Shown: positions 18,133 to 27,615, counted from the first letter of the stretch. The stretch: DNA of 64,000 bases from Indolivaga alginatilytica (GCF_003201355.1 NZ_QICL01000001.1:372001-436000), one strand, 5' to 3'. Numbers and translations are program-made. Notes: generated from the sequence alone by a model not told the origin.

Positions 18133-19809
18133 ATGGATTGGTTATTAGATGCCATTTTTAAGCCGTCGATGATACAGACGGTAATCTTGATTTCAGTAAT
18201 TTCGGCTATCGGATTACAGCTCGGGAAACTCAAAATATTCAATATCTCATTGGGTATTACCTTCGTCTTCTTTACAGGGATAATAGTAGGTCATTTCGGA
18301 CTCGAAGTCAATCGCGATATGCTCTATTTTGCTCAGAACTTCGGGCTTATTATATTTGTTTACTCTTTAGGAATACAAGTTGGTCCGGGATTCTTCCCAT
18401 CCTTGAAAAAAGGAGGACTCCGCCTCAATATGCTATCTATGGCAGTTGTGTTATTAGGTATAGCACTCACTTTCCTTATTTATTTTACGACCGATATATC
18501 GATGCCCAATATGATGGGTATTCTATCCGGAGCAGTTACCAATACACCTGCTTTGGGAGCAGCACAGCAAACATTAAGACAGATTTCGCCCAACTCTACC
18601 AAAGAATTAGCAGATATGGCTCTGGCATGTGCCGTTGCCTACCCGTTAGGAGTCGTAGGTGTTATCCTTGCCATCGCATTTATGCGTAAATGTTTTGTAC
18701 CGCAAGATGCTACCTCTGATAATAAAGAGAAGAAAGACAAAAGTACGTATGTAGGCGAATTTATGGTAACCAATCCGGCTATTTTAGGACGTACCATAAA
18801 GGATATTATGAAGTTATCGCCTCGTAAGTTTATCATATCACGTATATGGAGAGACGGAAAAGTAACCATTCCTGCTTCAGACTCAACACTCGAACTCAAC
18901 GATCATGTGTTGATTATTTCTATCAAATCGGATGTCGAATTAGTCGAAGTTTTGTTCGGAGAACAAGAGCAGGTAGACTGGAACAAAGAGGATATAGACT
19001 GGAATCATATAGACAACAGCCATCTGGTATCTCGCCGGATTATTGTAACCCGTAGTAAGGTAAATGGCGTAAAATTGGGCGCACTCAGGTTACGAAACTT
19101 ATACGGAATAAATATTACACGGATCGATCGTGCAGGCATCGACCTGCTGGCATCACCAGACCTTGCCCTGCAAATAGGTGATAAGCTGACTATTGTAGGA
19201 GAGAAAGCAGCTGTTGATAATGTAGCCAAACTATTGGGTAATGAGCTGGAGAGGCTCAAGAATCCTAACCTTATAGCTATTTTCATAGGGATTACACTCG
19301 GTTTATTGCTTGGAGCGATACCTTTCCCCATACCGGGAATCAGTATCCCCATAAAATTGGGTATTGCAGGCGGTCCTATTATTGTAGGGATATTAATGGG
19401 AGCTTTCGGTCCACGCTTCCGCATTACAACCTATACAACCCAAAGTGCCAACCTGATGCTCCGTCAGTTGGGTATAGTTGTCTATTTGGCTTGTTTAGGC
19501 TTAGATTCGGGAGGAGAATTCTTCGAGACTTTAATGAATGGCGAAGGATTAATCTGGATAGCGATCGGATTCGGTTTAACTGTAATTCCCGTACTTATTG
19601 TAGGAGCTGTAGCCATAAAAGCGTTGAAATTCGATTATGCAAAAACCATCGGGATGCTTTGCGGAAGCATGGCAAACCCAATGGCTCTGAATTATGCGAA
19701 TACAACTGTTGAAGGCGATGAGCCTGCCGTAGCCTATGCAACAGTATATCCCGTTACTATGTTTCTTCGGATTATCTCTACCCAGTTGATTTTATTATTC
19801 TTTATGTAA
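18133..19809 (+). CDS. AspT/YidE/YbjL-family transporter with two TrkA-C (RCK_C) domains
   Basis: This 558-residue inner-membrane protein shows two blocks of hydrophobic helices (about residues 10-190 and 380-558) around a cytoplasmic middle (about 200-375). Repeated AspT signatures are seen: SLGIQVGPGFFPSLK and ILSGAVTNTPALGAAQ in the first half, LGLDSGGEFF and LCGSMANPMALNYAN in the second. The middle has two RCK_C-like domains (ISRIWRDGKVTIPASDSTLE, ITRIDRAGIDLLASPDLALQ). AspT exchanges aspartate for alanine; most relatives in this family have unknown substrates, so I do not assign one. It is monocistronic with a good promoter at 17987..18018, and its TAA abuts a terminator hairpin shared with the converging thioesterase gene. 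Confidence 0.92.
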   Translation: MDWLLDAIFKPSMIQTVILISVISAIGLQLGKLKIFNISLGITFVFFTGIIVGHFGLEVNRDMLYFAQNFGLIIFVYSLGIQVGPGFFPSLKKGGLRLNMLSMAVVLLGIALTFLIYFTTDISMPNMMGILSGAVTNTPALGAAQQTLRQISPNSTKELADMALACAVAYPLGVVGVILAIAFMRKCFVPQDATSDNKEKKDKSTYVGEFMVTNPAILGRTIKDIMKLSPRKFIISRIWRDGKVTIPASDSTLELNDHVLIISIKSDVELVEVLFGEQEQVDWNKEDIDWNHIDNSHLVSRRIIVTRSKVNGVKLGALRLRNLYGINITRIDRAGIDLLASPDLALQIGDKLTIVGEKAAVDNVAKLLGNELERLKNPNLIAIFIGITLGLLLGAIPFPIPGISIPIKLGIAGGPIIVGILMGAFGPRFRITTYTTQSANLMLRQLGIVVYLACLGLDSGGEFFETLMNGEGLIWIAIGFGLTVIPVLIVGAVAIKALKFDYAKTIGMLCGSMANPMALNYANTTVEGDEPAVAYATVYPVTMFLRIISTQLILLFFM

Positions 19810-19810
19810 G

Positions 19811-19827
19811 AGGTCGCAGACCTTTTT
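19811..19827. terminator. Shared terminator derived from the ~95-bp repeat
   Basis: AGGTC-gca-GACCT (19811..19823) followed by TTTT and attgctt is the head of the repeat family, cut short after about 25 bases. It begins one base after the transporter stop (19807..19809) and its T-run overlaps the stop codon of the opposite gene (19826..19828). Confidence 0.75.
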
Positions 19828-20245
19828 ATTGCTTCCTGCTTTTGGCAACGAAATTTGTAACCGTTACTGTAGAAATCAAACGATTATTTGTCAACGATGT
19901 TATCTCCACCACCCAAACGTGTGTGGATTTGCCTATATGCATAGCTTTTGCTATTGCTTTTACCGTTTCGCCCTGCTTGGCAGAAGATACATGATTGGCA
20001 CTGATCTGGATTCCGTAACACGATTCATCTTCGCTACATATAACATTCGAAGCCACTCCGGCTGCTGTTTCGGCCAAAGCGATAGTGGCTCCTCCATGCA
20101 ATACCCCCATCGTTTGGCTATTAAATTTACCGACAGGCATGGTCATTTCCAATGTAGGTTCGTCCGTTTCAATAAACTCCATTTTCAGAGTTTCCATCAT
20201 CGTATCTTTGATTCGATCGCGAATATTATTTTTATCTAATCTCAT
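19826..20245 (-). CDS. Hotdog-fold thioesterase, PaaI/MenI-like
   Basis: The 139-residue protein is a single hotdog domain. The active-site helix reads GVLHGGATIALAETAAGVAS (about residues 47-66) with the catalytic Glu in LAET, as in the E. coli 1,4-dihydroxy-2-naphthoyl-CoA thioesterase MenI/YdiI (LHGG...LAE), whereas PaaI itself has Asp at that place. Length is also typical (MenI about 136 residues). In Bacteroidota this enzyme would serve menaquinone synthesis, but no men genes are nearby, so acyl-CoA proofreading is also possible. It converges with the AspT-family gene, the two stops being only 16 bases apart. A TATTTTTG -7 box lies on the minus strand at 20263..20270, 17 bases before the ATG. 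Confidence 0.88.
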   Translation of the reverse strand: MRLDKNNIRDRIKDTMMETLKMEFIETDEPTLEMTMPVGKFNSQTMGVLHGGATIALAETAAGVASNVICSEDESCYGIQISANHVSSAKQGETVKAIAKAMHIGKSTHVWVVEITSLTNNRLISTVTVTNFVAKSRKQ

Positions 20246-20725
20246 TATATGTCTATTTTACACAAAAATAACGATAAAAAGCGTACAATTGTTTTACTGA
20301 AAGCAGTTTTAATATGGCTGTCTTCGCAAGTTACAGAACGAAAGTCTATTGGGAGTACCAAATAGTATATTGATATATTCTATTGCAGGCAGAATATGTC
20401 AATTCTTAGAGCCTCTTTAAATCTAAGCAGTATCCTTCTTCGTGTTATTCTGAGAGTGACTGTTACTTTACAAAATACCAACATTACCATAAATATGTTC
20501 CTGATCAATAGCCAAAGCAGACATACCTAATACAAGAGATATTTATTAAGCTATACTAGTTCACATCCCCAAAAACACTTCAAATAAAAGTCATTAACAA
20601 CATGTTTCGTAATAGAGTAAACAATTTTTATGTTTATTTTATTTTATATTAAATAATTTTATATCTTTAAACACTGAACTAATTAACAAATACACAATCG
20701 ATACATTCTTTTAAATTAAAAACCT
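20246..20725. other. Divergent intergenic region
   Basis: No gene in 480 bases. On the minus strand 20263..20270 (TATTTTTG) probably drives the thioesterase; on the plus strand TATCTTTA at 20662..20669 is a near -7 box for the lipoprotein at 20726. The part between 20330 and 20560 shows no recognisable structure. Confidence 0.45.
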
Positions 20726-21667
20726 ATGAAAAAATTATCTTTATTTTTGATGGCGCTATTTGTTTTAGCATCATGTTCTAATGATGAGTATCCCGATTCT
20801 CAAGCTAAAGCAAAAACTCAGAAAGTAAACTTTGAAGTTGAAAGTAGCTCCTTTAAGCTAACAAGTAGCTCTCTAAAATCAAGTGCTATACCCAGTCAGT
20901 ACTTGCTTCAGTACATTTTTTACAACGAAACGGGAGGGGTCTTTTTAAATAAGGTGCTTTATGCGGAAGACGTAGCTAAAATTGTAACTGATACTCATGT
21001 TCCTCTTTCTATCGAATTGCCGGAGGGTAAATATCATGTAGCTATTATGTCGACAATTTATAGTACTGTTCTCAACCCAGAATTATACATCATAAAGCCT
21101 GAAAACTACCATACAGATTATTATCTTAAAACCATAAGCAACATCGGTCTTAGTAATAATCAATTTGTTTATTACGAAACATTTGATTTAACAGTTGCAG
21201 AAAATACATCAACTCAAAATGTCGAGTTAAAACCTATGTGGTCTATGATTGAATTGGTGATTGAAAACGCAAAAACTTTCAAGGTACCAGCAGAAACAGA
21301 AGATTTATCACTTGTTCTGGATACTTATTATGATGGCTTCTACATAGAGTCAAAATTATCGAAAAAGACAACCCCTACAGTAAATATATCCCTTCTTAGA
21401 ATGCTCGAAGATGTTAGAAAAGAAAATACCGTAAGCTTTAGTTTGCCTACAAGTATCAATGAGGATAAATACATAACTTTGAAAATAAATTATAGAAAAT
21501 CACAAGGAACTGTTATTATTGATAGTCAGGTAATCAAGACGTTTCAGCCTGAAAATGGTAAAAACTATTTGATTTCGGGCAACATTGGCAATACGGATGA
21601 TCCTCAATTCCCTTTGAATATAACATTAGGTAAACTTGATGAGGAAGTAATCAAAATACCATATTAA
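20726..21667 (+). CDS. Lipoprotein, possibly FimB/Mfa2 fimbrial-subunit-like
   Basis: The 313-residue protein has a lipoprotein signal (MKKLSLFLMALFVLASCSND, lipid Cys17). The mature part is beta-rich in two halves: about 30-175 with IELPEGKYHVAIMSTI, and about 180-313 with MWSMIELVIENAKTFKVPAE. A leading region with a linear strand and a loop LPxGxY followed by a second sandwich resembles FimB/Mfa2-type anchor lipoproteins of Bacteroidales fimbriae, but the match is by eye and moderate. No fimbrillin or chaperone genes lie nearby, which argues for caution. It is followed by two hairpins, the second (21782..21833) a good terminator. Confidence 0.6.
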   Translation: MKKLSLFLMALFVLASCSNDEYPDSQAKAKTQKVNFEVESSSFKLTSSSLKSSAIPSQYLLQYIFYNETGGVFLNKVLYAEDVAKIVTDTHVPLSIELPEGKYHVAIMSTIYSTVLNPELYIIKPENYHTDYYLKTISNIGLSNNQFVYYETFDLTVAENTSTQNVELKPMWSMIELVIENAKTFKVPAETEDLSLVLDTYYDGFYIESKLSKKTTPTVNISLLRMLEDVRKENTVSFSLPTSINEDKYITLKINYRKSQGTVIIDSQVIKTFQPENGKNYLISGNIGNTDDPQFPLNITLGKLDEEVIKIPY

Positions 21668-21781
21668 ATATACTTTCTATACGAAAAATAAAAAGCATCG
21701 GGTGTTAAATCCGATACTTGGGGACTGTTTCATTACTTTATGCAAACAAAAACCCGCCTTTTAGGCTTTTACGCTATATAT

Positions 21782-21833
21782 ATTCCTTTCGATTCTCTCC
21801 AAAATACGGGGAGTTCGAGAGGAATATTTTTTA
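21782..21833 (+). terminator. Long hairpin terminator after the lipoprotein gene
   Basis: Arms starting ATTCCTTTCGA and ending TTCGAGAGGAAT pair over about 18 bases with a few mismatches, followed by ATTTTTTATAG. It stands 115 bases after the stop. A weaker hairpin (AAGCATCGG/CCGATACTT, ~21692..21718) precedes it. Confidence 0.7.
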
Positions 21834-21954
21834 TAGTGTCACTCCGGTCTCAAAGACAGCTGTAAATTGACTGAATATAAGCCCCAGTTGGGTAACCGTA
21901 GTCTAATCCTATGCTGCAACCGCTTCAATGATAGTATACACTTAAAAAAAGAGT

Positions 21955-22563
21955 TCATCTACTGACTTTAAGTATATACCCTTCGTTGACTATCTCTTTA
22001 AGGTCATCCTTTCGATATCCTACTTTCATTGTGTAACTATCTGAATATTCACCCTTTTCCAGTTGGGATACCTCATAAGCATTGGCTACGGCATAATCAT
22101 GAACGAGAAAATAAACCGAATCATTTTCGACTCTATCAACTTTGTAAAGGCCAAATTCTTTTTCATCGAATTTCACTTCATAAATATCTCCCTTTTGAGG
22201 GTTAGCAACCAATTCTAATGCTTGCTGCTTGTTTCTCTCCGGTCTGGTTTTACTATCCCAAAAAAGATAAGAAAGAAATAGTACAATCACAATTAATCCT
22301 GAAAACATCCAAAGCGGAGGTTTTATATTTTTGGCAATGCCTTTATCAACGGTTATATCTCCCTGATAATATAAACCACATGAATCGCAGTGCAAAATAT
22401 AATCTTTTCCACAATAAAAAAGAGGTATCCAAAAAAGATGGGCATACTTAAAAACAGGTATGACCGACAGTGAATTATATGCCTGACAATCGGAACAGCT
22501 CCTATAAATTTTCACCGGGGATTTTTTACTCCTATATGTGCCTACTCCATAAAAGAACAACAT
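21955..22563 (-). CDS. Zinc-ribbon membrane protein of unknown function
   Basis: The 202-residue protein has an N-terminal zinc ribbon with two CxxC pairs (CSDCQAYNSL near residue 23 and CDSCGLYYQGD near residue 59), separated by a hydrophobic stretch (AHLFWIPLFYCG). One transmembrane helix follows at about 85-102 (FSGLIVIVLFLSYLFW). The remaining ~100 residues are soluble and charged (VYFLVHDYAVANAYE). The ribbon-helix-tail layout is common among zinc_ribbon_15-like membrane proteins of Bacteroidota; the function is unknown. No partner gene is near: the GH92 gene upstream on the same strand ends in its own terminator. Confidence 0.7.
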   Translation of the reverse strand: MLFFYGVGTYRSKKSPVKIYRSCSDCQAYNSLSVIPVFKYAHLFWIPLFYCGKDYILHCDSCGLYYQGDITVDKGIAKNIKPPLWMFSGLIVIVLFLSYLFWDSKTRPERNKQQALELVANPQKGDIYEVKFDEKEFGLYKVDRVENDSVYFLVHDYAVANAYEVSQLEKGEYSDSYTMKVGYRKDDLKEIVNEGYILKVSR

Positions 22564-22584
22564 AATTTCAATTTTTAGTATTAG

Positions 22585-22677
22585 TTAAGCAACATTAAAT
22601 ATTTGATGCGATATTTTATCAGTATAACTATCTCTGGTTGTTATGCTTGCCAAAGCAATAAAAAGGTCTGAGACCTT
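22585..22677 (-). repeat. ~95-bp terminator repeat, copy D
   Basis: It reads taagcaacattaaatatttg, then atattttatcagtataacta, gttatgcttgccaaagcaat and a perfect palindrome AAGGTCTGAGACCTT (22663..22677). On the minus strand the hairpin leads a T-run and would stop transcripts that pass the main GH92 terminator. Same orientation as copy C. Confidence 0.85.
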
Positions 22678-22722
22678 AAAAGTGTACAAAACAAAGATAA
22701 ACCAATTCAGTCAATACGCAAA

Positions 22723-22755
22723 TAAAAACAGCCCGAAGGAAAATCTTCGGGCTGT
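22723..22755 (-). terminator. Terminator of the GH92 gene
   Basis: ACAGCCCGAAG (22728..22738) and CTTCGGGCTGT (22745..22755) form a perfect 11-bp stem with a six-base loop; on the minus strand it is followed by TTTTT (22727..22723). Confidence 0.92.
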
Positions 22756-22784
22756 AGTATATATAACATAGAACAATTTACAAC

Positions 22785-25139
22785 TTATTGTTTACGAGGC
22801 TCTGCTCCCATTTGCAGTTTTAACGCCCCACCCTTTATCAATGTAGCATAAGGCAGTCTCAAACTATTATCTTCTTTACCGTTAAGCACTGCATTTTGAA
22901 TATAAATATTTTGCTTCGAATTGTTTACAGTTTCGATTACAAACTCTCCTTTGCGAATATTCTGAGGCAAGCGGATAGTTACCTTATCAAATAACGGGCT
23001 TCCGATCTGGAATGCGGGATCAGGCGAAGTAAGACCTTTTACATCAAATAAACCGATAGACGACATTACGTACCATGCACCCAATTGTCCTTGGTCTTCA
23101 TCCTGTCCGTATCCGTATCCGTGAATACCTTCTACACCATAGAATTCGTCACAGATGGCACGAACCCATTTTTGAGTAAGGTCGGGACGTCCGGCGAAGT
23201 TGAACAACCACGATATATGTAAATTGGGTTGATTACCATGATTATACAAGCCTTTCAAGCCTGCAAAAGCATCGATATTAGTACCACCCCCGAATATGTC
23301 TTTTTGAGAGATTGTAAATATACTGTCCAATCGATTGTTAAATTCGTCCTTACCCAGAATTTCCACTAACTCCTCAGCATCGTGAGGTACATAAAATGTA
23401 TACTGCCATGCGTTACCTTCCTGAAAACCCACCCAAGGGGCAGTAGGATCGAAGTCTTTGATAAACTTACCGTTTTCGTCCTTAGGTCTCATGAATTTTA
23501 CGGATGGATCGTATACCTCTTTCCAACCTTTCGACAGTTTCATCAACTGCTCGTAGTCGTCAGTTTTACCCATCGCTTTCGCAAACTGAGCCACTGCATA
23601 TGCACTGAACGAATATTCGAGAGTATGGGATGTTCCGAATGGCGAACCTTCGGTTGTAAGCTCCTCTTGTCCGGGTTTACTCACCATATAAGGAGCATAA
23701 CCACGCTTTACGAATGCACCGACATCCATTTTACCTGCTCCTGCAATACGACCTTCATATTCAAGTTCATTTTTTCGTACAGCCTGATAAGCTAGTTCTG
23801 CATCAAAATCGCGTATGCCTATATTATAGGCAGCAGCAATTGCCAGACCTGTAAAGTTAGTACCTACACCCGACACATATTTGCTTGTGGCAATACCATC
23901 GCCCAACCATCCTGCATCTTTATATACCAATAATTGGCTTTGAACCCAGTCGGCATAATACTCAGGATAAGCCAATGCCCACAATTGAGTCAAATTCCAA
24001 TATCCACCCCAAATAGCATCGGTATTGTAATGATTGTGTTTAGGCTTGCCATCGGCATTTAATTCTATCTGACCGACCGATCCGTCATTTTTAGGATAAG
24101 CACCATTCACATCATTCGCCAATCCACGCCCCAGAAGGGCATGGTATAAACCTGTATAGAATTTAATTTTATCCTCTTCATTAGTAGTTTCCACTACGAT
24201 ACGCCCTAAATAATCGTTCCATGTACCGAGCGCTTTTTCTTTTGCCTGATCGAAAGTCAGGTCTTTAGCCTCAGTTTCAAGATTCAAACGGGCATTATCA
24301 ATAGAAGTATAAGATAAACCTACTTTTATGGTAATGGCTTCGTTTGCTGCGGTTTCGTAGGTAAGATACATTCCTGCACCAATTCCTTTAACTTCTTTCT
24401 GACCGGCGGTGTAAGTACTGTCGATAAAGGTTCCGTAACCAGCGGGAGCTTTATCGGGAATGGCAGAGAAATACATGGTAACAATGGCATCTTCCTGATA
24501 TTTCTTCACATATTCGGGTTTTGTAGTCACATAACCTTCAATACGTCCGTCGTCTGTTAACTTTACCTGAGCATCTACTACCGCCCCACTCTCTCCCTGA
24601 CGGTGGCCAATGTCAAAAATAACATTAGACTCCTTCGATTCAGGGAATGTATATTTATGGAAACCAACTCTTGGCGTTGCCGTAAGTTCTGCCTTTACAT
24701 TGTAGTCTTTCAGTAACACCGAGTAATATCCTGAGGTTGCAAATTCATCTTTACGATCGAAACGAGAACGGTAACCTCCATCGGGGTTCTCTAGAATGCC
24801 GGGCTGAGTCTGCAACTGTCCTACGGTGGGGGCAAATACAACTCCACCGATCTGAAATTCATGGAAATTGGCAAATCCTTCTATCGACGTATGGCGCTCG
24901 TCATAACCCACGGCTTCCCATCCCCATTTATTACCATAATGTCCATCGGTCGACGGAGCTAATTTTGCCATACCAAACGGCAACGATGCCGGTGTATAAA
25001 AAAACCAACGGCTATGTGCCGTACCGATATTGGGTTTCACATACTGCGTCAGATCGGGTTGATTAACTGCCTCTTTCGATGGGTTACAGCCCATAAAAAC
25101 GAGTCCTGCAATAGATAAACTTAGAAAAAAAGACTTCAT
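22785..25139 (-). CDS. GH92 alpha-mannosidase lipoprotein
   Basis: The 784-residue protein has a lipoprotein signal (MKSFFLSLSIAGLVFMGCNP, lipid Cys18). The whole GH92 layout is visible: an N-terminal beta-sandwich (VKPNIGTAHSRWFFY, LPFGMAKLAPSTDGHYG) and an (alpha/alpha)6 barrel with IKFYTGLYHALL, HYNTDAIWGGYWNLTQLW, GTSHTLEYSFSAYAVAQFAK, GFQEGNAWQYTFYVPHD and GIHGYGYGQDEDQGQLGAWY. GH92 enzymes are Ca-dependent exo-alpha-mannosidases acting on N-glycan or yeast mannan ends; which linkage is hydrolysed cannot be told from sequence. The lipid anchor puts it on the cell surface or the periplasmic face of the outer membrane. It lies 41 bases behind the XAC2610-like gene and may share its transcript. 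No SusC/D accompanies it. Confidence 0.95.
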   Translation of the reverse strand: MKSFFLSLSIAGLVFMGCNPSKEAVNQPDLTQYVKPNIGTAHSRWFFYTPASLPFGMAKLAPSTDGHYGNKWGWEAVGYDERHTSIEGFANFHEFQIGGVVFAPTVGQLQTQPGILENPDGGYRSRFDRKDEFATSGYYSVLLKDYNVKAELTATPRVGFHKYTFPESKESNVIFDIGHRQGESGAVVDAQVKLTDDGRIEGYVTTKPEYVKKYQEDAIVTMYFSAIPDKAPAGYGTFIDSTYTAGQKEVKGIGAGMYLTYETAANEAITIKVGLSYTSIDNARLNLETEAKDLTFDQAKEKALGTWNDYLGRIVVETTNEEDKIKFYTGLYHALLGRGLANDVNGAYPKNDGSVGQIELNADGKPKHNHYNTDAIWGGYWNLTQLWALAYPEYYADWVQSQLLVYKDAGWLGDGIATSKYVSGVGTNFTGLAIAAAYNIGIRDFDAELAYQAVRKNELEYEGRIAGAGKMDVGAFVKRGYAPYMVSKPGQEELTTEGSPFGTSHTLEYSFSAYAVAQFAKAMGKTDDYEQLMKLSKGWKEVYDPSVKFMRPKDENGKFIKDFDPTAPWVGFQEGNAWQYTFYVPHDAEELVEILGKDEFNNRLDSIFTISQKDIFGGGTNIDAFAGLKGLYNHGNQPNLHISWLFNFAGRPDLTQKWVRAICDEFYGVEGIHGYGYGQDEDQGQLGAWYVMSSIGLFDVKGLTSPDPAFQIGSPLFDKVTIRLPQNIRKGEFVIETVNNSKQNIYIQNAVLNGKEDNSLRLPYATLIKGGALKLQMGAEPRKQ

Positions 25140-25180
25140 AAATCAGATATTATTAAAGATTTTTATTTTTACACAATTCA

Positions 25181-26236
25181 TTAATCGGAAAGTGCAGGCA
25201 ACCATTTCCGTAGGTCTTCACCTCTAAGGTTAACCAGACCATAATCAAATAAATAAAACATCCGCCCGCTTTCACGAGAATATACATCGCCGGGCATATC
25301 ATAAATTTTACCTTTAGTTATTACTTTAATACCCACTTTTGTATCGGTATTGTAAATTATATATTGAGCATCTTTAGTCGAAAACCTCAACGTATCACTC
25401 TCATTTCTTGTAGTCAGTTCGAAACTAGCGGTATCTTTATCATTCGGATAAAAGTATTCTACTTCATTAAACTCATTCAAAAAAGCATAAGTTATATACT
25501 CATCGGAATTAAACAACACCACTTTTTTCTTTTTGGCAGGGATGTCAAAAGAAAACAAACAGTCTTTTATATCTACTGACAAGTTACGAACACTGGAGGT
25601 TTCGACAAGTTTTTTGCCATTCCATTCAAATATAGTAGTATTGAAAAACTGTGGAATTGAAAAATCTATTCCCTCCTCCAGTCGATATACTTCTCTAGGT
25701 TTGTTTTGTACTACATCAAAACGAGCAAACTGATGCCAGCAACAGCCACTCTTAGTCATGGTATACAACTGCTTATCTTCGGAAGATACACCAAACATCC
25801 CACAATAGTTTTGTGCCAGACTCGTAAATTCATCACTGAAAACAAATTGTCCTTTCTCTGCCAGATATATTTGGTAAGAAGGCCCGTGATAACAACTATT
25901 CTGCCCATCTTGTATGGCAAAATCTTTTATGCCATCGAAATTGAAATCTTCATACATAATCACACTTTGTTCTCCATAAGGCAATTCTTTCACATTCACT
26001 TCGACTGAATTATTTGTATAGCTAACCGCCAAATCTTCCGCTTCTACTCGGATTAGTTCCTTATCAGTTCCTTTTTTATAAATAGCAATCCAGCCCGGCG
26101 AAAGTATTTCTGTCGTATCGGCAACATATACTTTACCATAATAATGATCTGAAAAAGAATCAGTAACAAATGTTACCTGAGAAAACATTATCCAACTTAA
26201 ACTAAAAAAAATAAAACTTACAATGAGTCTGTTCAT
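25181..26236 (-). CDS. Secreted XAC2610-like protein
   Basis: About 351 residues from the ATG at 26236; a TTG 21 bases upstream would add seven residues, but the ATG gives a normal signal peptide (MNRLIVSFIFFSLSWIMFSQ). The centre contains the XAC2610-type motif YEDFNFDGIKDFAIQDG followed by CYHGPSYQIYLA, a short Asp-rich loop similar to FG-GAP/VCBS calcium loops, and several Cys (NYCGMFG, SGCCWHQ). The C-terminal part is beta-rich with no motif I know. Members of this group are uncharacterised periplasmic proteins. It precedes the GH92 gene by 41 bases on the same strand. The gene at 32554..33348 has a comparable Asp-rich loop but is otherwise not similar. Confidence 0.75.
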   Translation of the reverse strand: MNRLIVSFIFFSLSWIMFSQVTFVTDSFSDHYYGKVYVADTTEILSPGWIAIYKKGTDKELIRVEAEDLAVSYTNNSVEVNVKELPYGEQSVIMYEDFNFDGIKDFAIQDGQNSCYHGPSYQIYLAEKGQFVFSDEFTSLAQNYCGMFGVSSEDKQLYTMTKSGCCWHQFARFDVVQNKPREVYRLEEGIDFSIPQFFNTTIFEWNGKKLVETSSVRNLSVDIKDCLFSFDIPAKKKKVVLFNSDEYITYAFLNEFNEVEYFYPNDKDTASFELTTRNESDTLRFSTKDAQYIIYNTDTKVGIKVITKGKIYDMPGDVYSRESGRMFYLFDYGLVNLRGEDLRKWLPALSD

Positions 26237-26257
26237 ATACTTTGGAGTAATTTCCAA

Positions 26258-26768
26258 ATATTATTTTCGTGTAAATATAAGAAAAATAGGAGGTTGAACA
26301 AAAAGAAAAGGAATTGTCATCCCGACAACTCCTTCTCGCACTTATCTGTCAAATTGTAAAACCATTTCAGTTCCGATTTAGTAAATCTTCAATTCTTCTA
26401 TTTTATTACCCACATTAATAGACTAAATCAAACGAACAGATTACTTTCAACAATCATTTTACCTAAAAACAGCTAAATAATAACTGTAACCTAAAACAAC
26501 CACAACTACATAAAAAAAATCAAATCCAAACTCATATAGACACATTTATAATACAAAAATAAACAAATAGTTTTTAAATAGAAATTATTTATAACATTTT
26601 ATTAGTTAAATTTCATTTTGAATTTCATTTTGATCTAAAACAAACAACATATATACTTTTAAGACAGTATATAGCAGGCTTTCGCAAGATTTTGTGTAAT
26701 TTGCAAACTGTAGTATGTAGGGTCGAAAACCTTACTGATAAACGGAACAATAAAATAAACGGTGCAAC
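26258..26768. other. A+T-rich divergent intergenic region
   Basis: No gene. It contains a hairpin at 26308..26334 (AAGGA-a-TTGTC / GACAA-c-TCCTT) and a perfect 12-bp tandem repeat, AATTTCATTTTG twice (26609..26632), 137 bases before the Crp/Fnr gene. A sequence gtaatttgc near 26697 is one base short of a -7 box. Confidence 0.45.
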
Positions 26769-27440
26769 ATGGTATTCGAGAAAATGACTCTTTCCCCGAT
26801 ATTTATAGGTCTCACAGCAGATGATATAAAGGCTTTATTAACAGATATCAATTATGATATACAGTCTTTCGAGAAGGGAGAAATTCTGGCAATGCAAGAC
26901 GAGCCCTGCAACAGACTCATCATTCTGATAGACGGATATGTAAAAGCCGAGATGGCTGATGCTTCGGCAAAGGTGGTAAAAGTAGAGGATATATATGCAC
27001 CCAACCCTTTGGCTGTATTGTTCTTATTTGGTAAGAACAACCGTTTTCCGGTACAGGTAACAGCAAAAGAAAAAGTATCGGCTCTGGTTATACCAAAAAC
27101 GTCGGTATTGAAAATGTTGCAGCAAAACGAACAGGTACTACTCAACTTCCTCAACATATCGGCAATGTATGCTTCTATGCTATCAAAGAAACTGCATTTG
27201 ATGTCGTTCCGAACCATTCGTCAGAAGCTGGCTATGTATTTTCTCGATCTGACAAAGCCCGACAAAACAGAAGCCGAACTCGATCGGACTCAATTGGCTT
27301 TATCTGAATATTTTGGGGTATCCCGCCCCTCTCTTGCTCGCGAGTTGGCTAATATGCAAGAAGATGGTTTAATCGAAATCAACAAAAAGCACATCAAAAT
27401 ACTGAACAAAAACAAGTTGGTGCAATTAGTGTCATTCTGA
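26769..27440 (+). CDS. Crp/Fnr-family regulator, HcpR-like candidate
   Basis: The 223-residue regulator has a cyclic-nucleotide-binding-type beta-barrel (about 15-115; FEKGEILAMQDEPCNRLIIL, LIDGYVKAE), a long dimer helix (LLNFLNISAMYASMLSKKLH) and a C-terminal winged helix with ALSEYFGVSRPSLARELANM then QEDGLI near residues 179-205. There is no FNR-type N-terminal Cys cluster, so direct iron-sulfur sensing of oxygen is unlikely. In Porphyromonas and other Bacteroidota the regulator HcpR, of this size and type, binds haem, senses NO and switches on hcp. An hcp gene lies 2 kb away behind a palindromic FNR-like site (31168..31189), which supports that role; it remains inference. Confidence 0.85.
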   Translation: MVFEKMTLSPIFIGLTADDIKALLTDINYDIQSFEKGEILAMQDEPCNRLIILIDGYVKAEMADASAKVVKVEDIYAPNPLAVLFLFGKNNRFPVQVTAKEKVSALVIPKTSVLKMLQQNEQVLLNFLNISAMYASMLSKKLHLMSFRTIRQKLAMYFLDLTKPDKTEAELDRTQLALSEYFGVSRPSLARELANMQEDGLIEINKKHIKILNKNKLVQLVSF

Positions 27441-27607
27441 TATCCAACCTACAAGATAAGGGCAGGCGCTGTCTGTACCAATTGATCATTGAGATAAAAA
27501 CACAGCAATACTTTCAAACTTAGATTCACTGAACGAACATTACTAAACCCTAGTAATCAAACTATTGTATTTTTTATTCATTTATATCTTCTGCTTAAGT
27601 TTTTTAT

Positions 27608-27615
27608 TATATTTG
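27608..27615 (+). promoter_or_regulatory. -7 box (TATATTTG) for the alpha/beta hydrolase gene
   Basis: TATATTTGC fits TAnnTTTG exactly, 88 bases before the ATG at 27704. No -33 element at standard distance. Confidence 0.45.

Noticed and set aside
21739-21864. 41-codon plus-strand ORF beginning MQTKTRLL after the lipoprotein gene
   Set aside because: It runs through a strong terminator hairpin (21782..21833), has no ribosome site and no homology that I recognise.
22785-26236. A second PUL around the GH92 gene
   Set aside because: No SusC/D, sensor or further glycosidase is next to it; the only likely co-transcribed gene is an XAC2610-like protein of unknown role.
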